NCBI RefSeq assembly: GCF_023072595.1
Contig: NZ_JALLGK010000004.1
Location: 186,001-250,000, forward strand
Source of the DNA: Streptomyces sp. XM4193
GTDB lineage: Bacteria; Actinomycetota; Actinomycetes; Streptomycetales; Streptomycetaceae
Length of the DNA: 64,000 bases
Direction of reading: 5' to 3'
Shown: positions 60,461 to 64,000 of the stretch, piece by piece
Numbering within the stretch: the first letter of the stretch is position 1
Layout: the number at the start of each line of letters is the position of its first letter
Translations under genes and position numbers: made by a program
Notes under the pieces: generated by a model
Database searches by the model: none
What the model saw: the letters and a program-made list of their open reading frames with translations, nothing else
Told to the model about the DNA's origin: nothing

Positions 60461-61152
60461 CAGCCGTGCAGTCCGCACTCGGTCTTGGCGTTGCCCGACC
60501 AGCGGCCGGCCCTGGCGTCCTCGCCGGCGGCGACGCGGCGGGTGCACGGGGCGCAGCCGATGGAGGCGTAACCGTCGGTCAGCAGCGGGTTGGTGAGCAC
60601 GCCGTGCGCGCCGACGTACTCCTCCACATCGGCAGCACTCCAGCGCGCGATCGGGGAGACCTTGACCTTGCGGCGCCGCTCGTCCCAGCCGACGACCGGA
60701 GTGTTCGCCCTGGTCGGCGACTCCTCCCGGCGCAGCCCGGTCGCCCACGCGGTGTAGCCGGCCAGACCCTTCTCCAACGGCTCGACCTTCCGCAGCGCGC
60801 AACACAGGTCCGGGTCGCGGTCGTGGAGCCTCGGTCCGTACTCGGCGTCCTGCTGCGCGACGCTCTGACGGGGCGTGAGGGTCGTGACGTTGACGTCCAT
60901 CACCTCGGCGACGGCGTCACGGGTGCCGATGGTCTCGGGGAAGTGGTAGCCGGTGTCCAGGAAGACCACGTCGACGCCGGGCCGTACCCGCGAGGCGAGA
61001 TGGGCGACGACCGCGTCCTCCATCGAGGAGGTCACGCAGAAGCGCCCGCCGAAGGTCTCCGTCGCCCAGCGCAGGATCTCCGACGCGGTGGCGTCCTCAA
61101 GCCGACGCCCCGCCTCCTCGGCGAGCTCGCGCAGCTCCGCGTCCGTGCTCAT
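60460..61152 (-). CDS. cysH: adenylyl-sulfate (APS) reductase
   Basis: A 230-residue reductase giving sulfite from APS. The cluster cysteines C117/C118 (DLCCALRKVEP) and C200/C203 (GCAPCTRR) mark the [4Fe-4S] APS reductase type rather than the cluster-free PAPS type, and C226 (ECGLHG) is the redox Cys. FLDTGYHFPETIGTRD is the nucleotide-binding region. The ATG has GGAGGAG upstream and overlaps the stop of the small zinc-ribbon gene (ATGA). Confidence 0.96.
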   Translation of the reverse strand: MSTDAELRELAEEAGRRLEDATASEILRWATETFGGRFCVTSSMEDAVVAHLASRVRPGVDVVFLDTGYHFPETIGTRDAVAEVMDVNVTTLTPRQSVAQQDAEYGPRLHDRDPDLCCALRKVEPLEKGLAGYTAWATGLRREESPTRANTPVVGWDERRRKVKVSPIARWSAADVEEYVGAHGVLTNPLLTDGYASIGCAPCTRRVAAGEDARAGRWSGNAKTECGLHG

Positions 61153-61364
61153 CGGTGCTCCTCCCCGCTCCGGTCGTGCGTCGGTGACGTGTCCGCGGGA
61201 GCGGACGCCCCGCCGCGGAAGCCCGCGGCCAGCAGCCCGAGGAACTTCACCGCGAACGCCCGGTTGCAGTCCGCGCACTCCCAGGCGCCCGGACCTTCCT
61301 CGGACGGCCGCAGGTCCTCCTCGCCGCAGTACGGGCAGTAGTACGGCGCCGCTCGCTCGCTCAC
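61149..61364 (-). CDS. small zinc-ribbon-like protein, CysX-like by position
   Basis: A 71-residue protein with two CxxC pairs, C10/C13 (YYCPYCGEE) and C30/C33 (ECADCNRAF), then a hydrophobic stretch VKFLGLLAAGF. It overlaps the sulfite reductase stop (GTGA) and the cysH start (ATGA), so all three are coupled. In Corynebacterium glutamicum a small ferredoxin-like gene, cysX, lies between cysI and cysH in the same way; that protein is thought to feed electrons to sulfite reductase. Here two CxxC knuckles could bind zinc or a cluster. Function is inferred from position only. Confidence 0.8.
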   Translation of the reverse strand: MSERAAPYYCPYCGEEDLRPSEEGPGAWECADCNRAFAVKFLGLLAAGFRGGASAPADTSPTHDRSGEEHR

Positions 61365-63058
61365 TTGAGGTCGCCCTCCTCGGCCCGGGCCGCCCACTGG
61401 GCGAAACGCTCGCCGTCGGTGCGCTGCTGCTGGAAGTTGTGCAGCACGCGCTCGACGTAGTCGGGCAGCGCGGCGGCGGTGACCTTGAGGCCGCGCACCT
61501 TGCGGCCGAAGCCCGGTTCGAGGCCGAGCGAGCCCCCGAGGTGCACCTGGTAGCCCTCGACCTGCTCGCCGTTCTCGTCCAGCATCAGCTGGCCCTTGAG
61601 ACCGATGTCGGCGACCTGGATGCGGGCGCAGGAGTTGGGGCAGCCGTTGATGTTGATGGTGACGGGCTGGTCGAAGTCGGGCATCCGACGTTCCAGCTCC
61701 TCGATCAGCGACTGGCCCCGGCCCTTGGTCTCCACGATCGCGAGCTTGCAGAACTCGATGCCGGTGCAGGCCATCGTGCCCCGCCGGAAGGGCGAGGGGG
61801 TCGTGGTGAGCCCCAGCGCGCCCAACTCCTCGCTCAGCGAGGCGACCTGCTCCTCGGGCACGTCGAGCACGATCATCTTCTGCTCGGCGGTGGTGCGCAC
61901 CCGGCCCGAGCCGTGCGCCTCGGCGAGATCGGCGATCTTCGTCAGCGTGGCGCCGTCCACCCGGCCGACTCGCGGGGCGAAGCCGACGTAGTAGCGGCCG
62001 TCCTTCTGCCGGTGCACGCCGACGTGGTCGCGCCACTGCTGCAGGGGAGCCTCGGGCGCGGGCCCGTCGACCAACTTCCGTCCCAGGTACTCCTCTTCGA
62101 GCACCTCCCGGAACCGCTCGGCGCCCCAGTCCGCGACCAGGAACTTGATCCTGGCCCGGGTGCGCAGCCGCCGGTAGCCGTAGTCGCGGAAGATCCCGAT
62201 GACGCCCTCGAAGACGTCCGGCACCTCGTCGACACCGACCCAGGCACCCAGCCGTACACCGATCTTGGGGTTGGTGGAGAGGCCGCCGCCCACCCAGACG
62301 TCGAAGCCGGGCCCGTGCTCGGGGTGGTCGACACCCACGAAGGCGACGTCGTTGATCTCGTGCGCCACGTCGAGCAGCGGCGAACCGGAGATCGCGGACT
62401 TGAACTTCCTGGGCAGGTTGGAGAAGGCGGGGTTGCCGACCACCCTGCGGTGGATCTCGTCGATCGCCGGCGTTCCGTCGACGATCTCGTCCTCGGCGAT
62501 TCCGGCGACTGGGGAGCCCAGGATCACCCGCGGGGTGTCGCCGCACGCCTCGGTGGTCGAGAGCCCGACCTCCTCCAGCCGGCGCCAGATCTCCGGCATG
62601 TCCTCGATCCGGATCCAGTGGTACTGGACGTTCTGCCGGTCGGTGATGTCGGCGGTGCCCCGGCCGAACTCCTCGGAGATCTCGCCCACCACACGCAGTT
62701 GACGAGTGGTCAGCCGGCCTCCGTCGATCCTGACCCGGAGCATGAAGTACTTGTCGTCCAGCTCCTCCGGCTCCAGCACCGCCGTCTTGCCGCCGTCGAT
62801 GCCGGGCTTGCGCTGGGTGTACAAACCCCACCAGCGCATCCGTCCGCGCAGGTCGGCGCCGTCGATCGAGTCGAACCCCTGCTTGGAGTAGATCGTCTCG
62901 ATACGTGTCCGGACGTTGAGACCGTCATCGTCCTTCTTGGTCTGCTCGTTCGGGTTCAGCGGGGTGAGATGTCCCTTGGCCCACTGCCCCTCGCCGCGGT
63001 GGCGACCCGCCTTGCGGCGAGCTGGGGCGGCAGCGGTCGGCTTGGCGTTGTCGGCCAT
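61361..63058 (-). CDS. sirA: ferredoxin-dependent assimilatory sulfite reductase
   Basis: A 565-residue sirohaem-[4Fe-4S] reductase that converts sulfite to sulfide. The cluster/sirohaem ligands are C431 and C437 (ACTGIEFCK) and C473 and C477 (NGCPNSC), the CX5C-Xn-CX3C pattern. Two nitrite/sulfite reductase half-domain repeats are visible. TDRQNVQYHWIRIEDMPEIW is the substrate-binding region. It starts at ATG 63058 with GAAGGA about 10 bp upstream and heads the cys operon. A leader peptide with the shared core is encoded 175 bp upstream. Similar genes are also called cysI or nitrite/sulfite reductase. Confidence 0.96.
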   Translation of the reverse strand: MADNAKPTAAAPARRKAGRHRGEGQWAKGHLTPLNPNEQTKKDDDGLNVRTRIETIYSKQGFDSIDGADLRGRMRWWGLYTQRKPGIDGGKTAVLEPEELDDKYFMLRVRIDGGRLTTRQLRVVGEISEEFGRGTADITDRQNVQYHWIRIEDMPEIWRRLEEVGLSTTEACGDTPRVILGSPVAGIAEDEIVDGTPAIDEIHRRVVGNPAFSNLPRKFKSAISGSPLLDVAHEINDVAFVGVDHPEHGPGFDVWVGGGLSTNPKIGVRLGAWVGVDEVPDVFEGVIGIFRDYGYRRLRTRARIKFLVADWGAERFREVLEEEYLGRKLVDGPAPEAPLQQWRDHVGVHRQKDGRYYVGFAPRVGRVDGATLTKIADLAEAHGSGRVRTTAEQKMIVLDVPEEQVASLSEELGALGLTTTPSPFRRGTMACTGIEFCKLAIVETKGRGQSLIEELERRMPDFDQPVTININGCPNSCARIQVADIGLKGQLMLDENGEQVEGYQVHLGGSLGLEPGFGRKVRGLKVTAAALPDYVERVLHNFQQQRTDGERFAQWAARAEEGDLK

Positions 63059-63232
63059 GGCGGAATCGTCCTTCGGGCTGACGGGGTGCGGCGGCTCGGG
63101 TGAAGAAGGCTCGGACCTGCGGAAACGGGGCACGCGCCGGTGCCCCGCGGCAGAGGGGGAGAGCTCGGAGAGGGGGAACGCCCGCGACGGTGGGGGCGGT
63201 TCGGTGCTGCTGTGCTGGGACTGTCAGCCCGC

Positions 63233-63307
63233 TCAACACATGGCGCTGGACATGCGGCCGAGGTCGACGTGACGTCGACTCACCAAGGCGGTTCCAGCTC
63301 CGGACAT
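63233..63307 (-). CDS. putative leader peptide upstream of the sulfite reductase operon
   Basis: A 24-codon frame ending VSRRHVDLGRMSSAMC, with Cys as the last codon before the stop. It shares its core with the two leader peptides near 45.6 and 46.0 kb. No Shine-Dalgarno sequence is obvious before ATG 63307, so it could be leaderless or start at the inner GTG. It lies 175 bp upstream of sirA, in the right orientation. Confidence 0.7.
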   Translation of the reverse strand: MSGAGTALVSRRHVDLGRMSSAMC

Positions 63308-63348
63308 GACGGAAGACTTGCACGCTGATTTGGATCCAGTCCAGCTTC

Positions 63349-63363
63349 GTCCGCGATGCGGAC
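63349..63363. promoter_or_regulatory. inverted repeat upstream of the sirA leader peptide
   Basis: GTCCGC-GAT-GCGGAC, a perfect 6-3-6 inverted repeat about 42 bp upstream of the leader peptide. A second one, TGTGAG-N13-CTCACA (63379-63403), lies next to it. Either may be an operator for a sulfur regulator; clear promoter hexamers were not identified. Confidence 0.35.
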
Positions 63364-63529
63364 AACTCGGTCCTACTCTGTGAGACATGTGGATTCGCTC
63401 ACATCGTCGCAGGTCAGGGCGGTGTGCGGCAGCTCCGGCAGGTTCGGTCGGGGCAGCTGTGCGGGGTGGGGGAGAGGTGACCGCGAGGCGGGCGGCCGGC
63501 GACGGACGACCGGTGGCCGGCCGTGGGCG

Positions 63530-64000
63530 TCACGCTCCCGGCCAGGGGCCCGGAGTGTCCACCGCCGGCTCCTCCTCGGTCCTGGTGTCGAACACCCGGA
63601 ACCCGCGCCGTCGGTAGTTCGCCAGTGCGTACGGCCCGTCCTTGCTGCACGTGTGCAGCCAGACCCGCTCGGTCCGGCGGCGGCCGGGCAGCCGGTCGGC
63701 CAGGTCCCAGGCGCGGGCCGTGCCCTCGCTCAGCAGCAGTGCACCGATGCCGCGGCCGCGGAAGGCGGCCAGCAGGCCGAAGTAGCCGATCTCCACGACG
63801 CCCTCGTCCTGTGCGTCCAGCTCCACGAAACCGGCCGGGGTGTCCCGGTCGTAGGCCACCCAGGTCTCCACACCCGGCCGTTCGAGGAAGGCCGACCACC
63901 GCGCGCGGTCCCAGCCGAGGCGATCCGTCCAGGTCACGTCCGCGCCCACCGAGGTGTAGAGGAAACGGCTGAACTCCGGGCTCGGCACCGCCGCCCGGGC
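63530..64000 (-). CDS. GNAT-family N-acetyltransferase, cut by the window end
   Basis: At least 152 residues of a GNAT acetyltransferase with the acetyl-CoA loop IGYFGLLAAFRGRGIGALLL and the final stretch WLHTCSKDGPYALANYRRRG. The frame stays open to base 64000 (upstream for this strand) and the visible region begins in the middle of a family-like sequence (VPSPEFSRFLYTSVGADVTW), so the 5' end is most likely outside the window. The substrate is unknown. The 63371-63529 gap after it holds no recognised feature apart from the repeat described upstream of sirA. Confidence 0.85.
   Translation of the reverse strand, partial: ARAAVPSPEFSRFLYTSVGADVTWTDRLGWDRARWSAFLERPGVETWVAYDRDTPAGFVELDAQDEGVVEIGYFGLLAAFRGRGIGALLLSEGTARAWDLADRLPGRRRTERVWLHTCSKDGPYALANYRRRGFRVFDTRTEEEPAVDTPGPWPGA

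Overview
This is high-GC actinobacterial DNA, almost certainly from a Streptomyces chromosome. Codon third positions are strongly G/C, there are many GTG/TTG starts, and the gene set includes the sporulation regulator WhiI, an XRE-MurA fusion, a SAV2148-type HEPN protein and a Rok7B7-type regulator. From memory, gene order follows the Streptomyces coelicolor SCO5998-SCO6102 region (murA2, acnA, ngcEFG, rok7B7, xylFGH, dxs, fadAB, rnd, whiI, hemE/hemY/hemQ, murC, cys genes), so most of the window is conserved core chromosome. No insertion sequence, phage, CRISPR array, rRNA or tRNA was recognised.

Layout. 0-4.3 kb: PadR regulator and a convergent small membrane protein, a DNA-binding-domain/MurA fusion, and a membrane protein plus YtrA-type GntR operon. 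4.5-7.5 kb: aconitase with an elaborate promoter. 7.7-16.6 kb: two sugar importers, an NgcEFG-type aminosugar system and a XylFGH system, separated by a ROK regulator. 16.7-22.3 kb: dxs, a GT-C membrane glycosyltransferase, galE and a NYN-domain protein. 22.5-28.6 kb: a beta-oxidation pair, ribonuclease D and whiI. 28.6-32.8 kb: a DUF3000-type gene divergent from the haem operon hemE-hemY-hemQ. 32.8-43 kb: a ZapE-like ATPase, a RibD-type reductase, murC-msrB, an FHA protein, a HEPN protein and a secreted subtilisin-like protease.

Sulfur island, 44.3-63.3 kb. A cysteine dioxygenase-rhodanese operon diverges from a sulfonate operon (binding protein, ATPase, permease, TauD-like dioxygenase, receiverless winged-helix regulator, FMN reductase, SsuD-like monooxygenase). 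Facing it is a minus-strand assimilatory sulfate reduction operon: sulfite reductase, small zinc-ribbon protein, CysH, CysC, CysD, CysN, a second sulfonate/taurine-type ABC importer and a sirohydrochlorin chelatase. Sulfonate import and desulfonation, sulfate activation, APS reduction, sulfite reduction and sirohaem supply are therefore together.

The most notable signals are three. First, three short leader peptides sharing an RHHVD/RRHVD core and a Ser-Ala-(Leu/Met)-Cys end precede the three sulfur operons, and look like cysteine-sensing attenuators. Second, the same palindrome, ATCTC-N6-GAGAT, lies in the promoters of both the XRE-MurA gene and acnA, and the MurA part has lost its usual catalytic Asp; this suggests a MurA-derived transcription factor. 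Third, short tandem repeats recur at gene 3' ends and between genes. Candidate sites for iron regulators, DasR, Rok7B7 and BldC were also found by eye.
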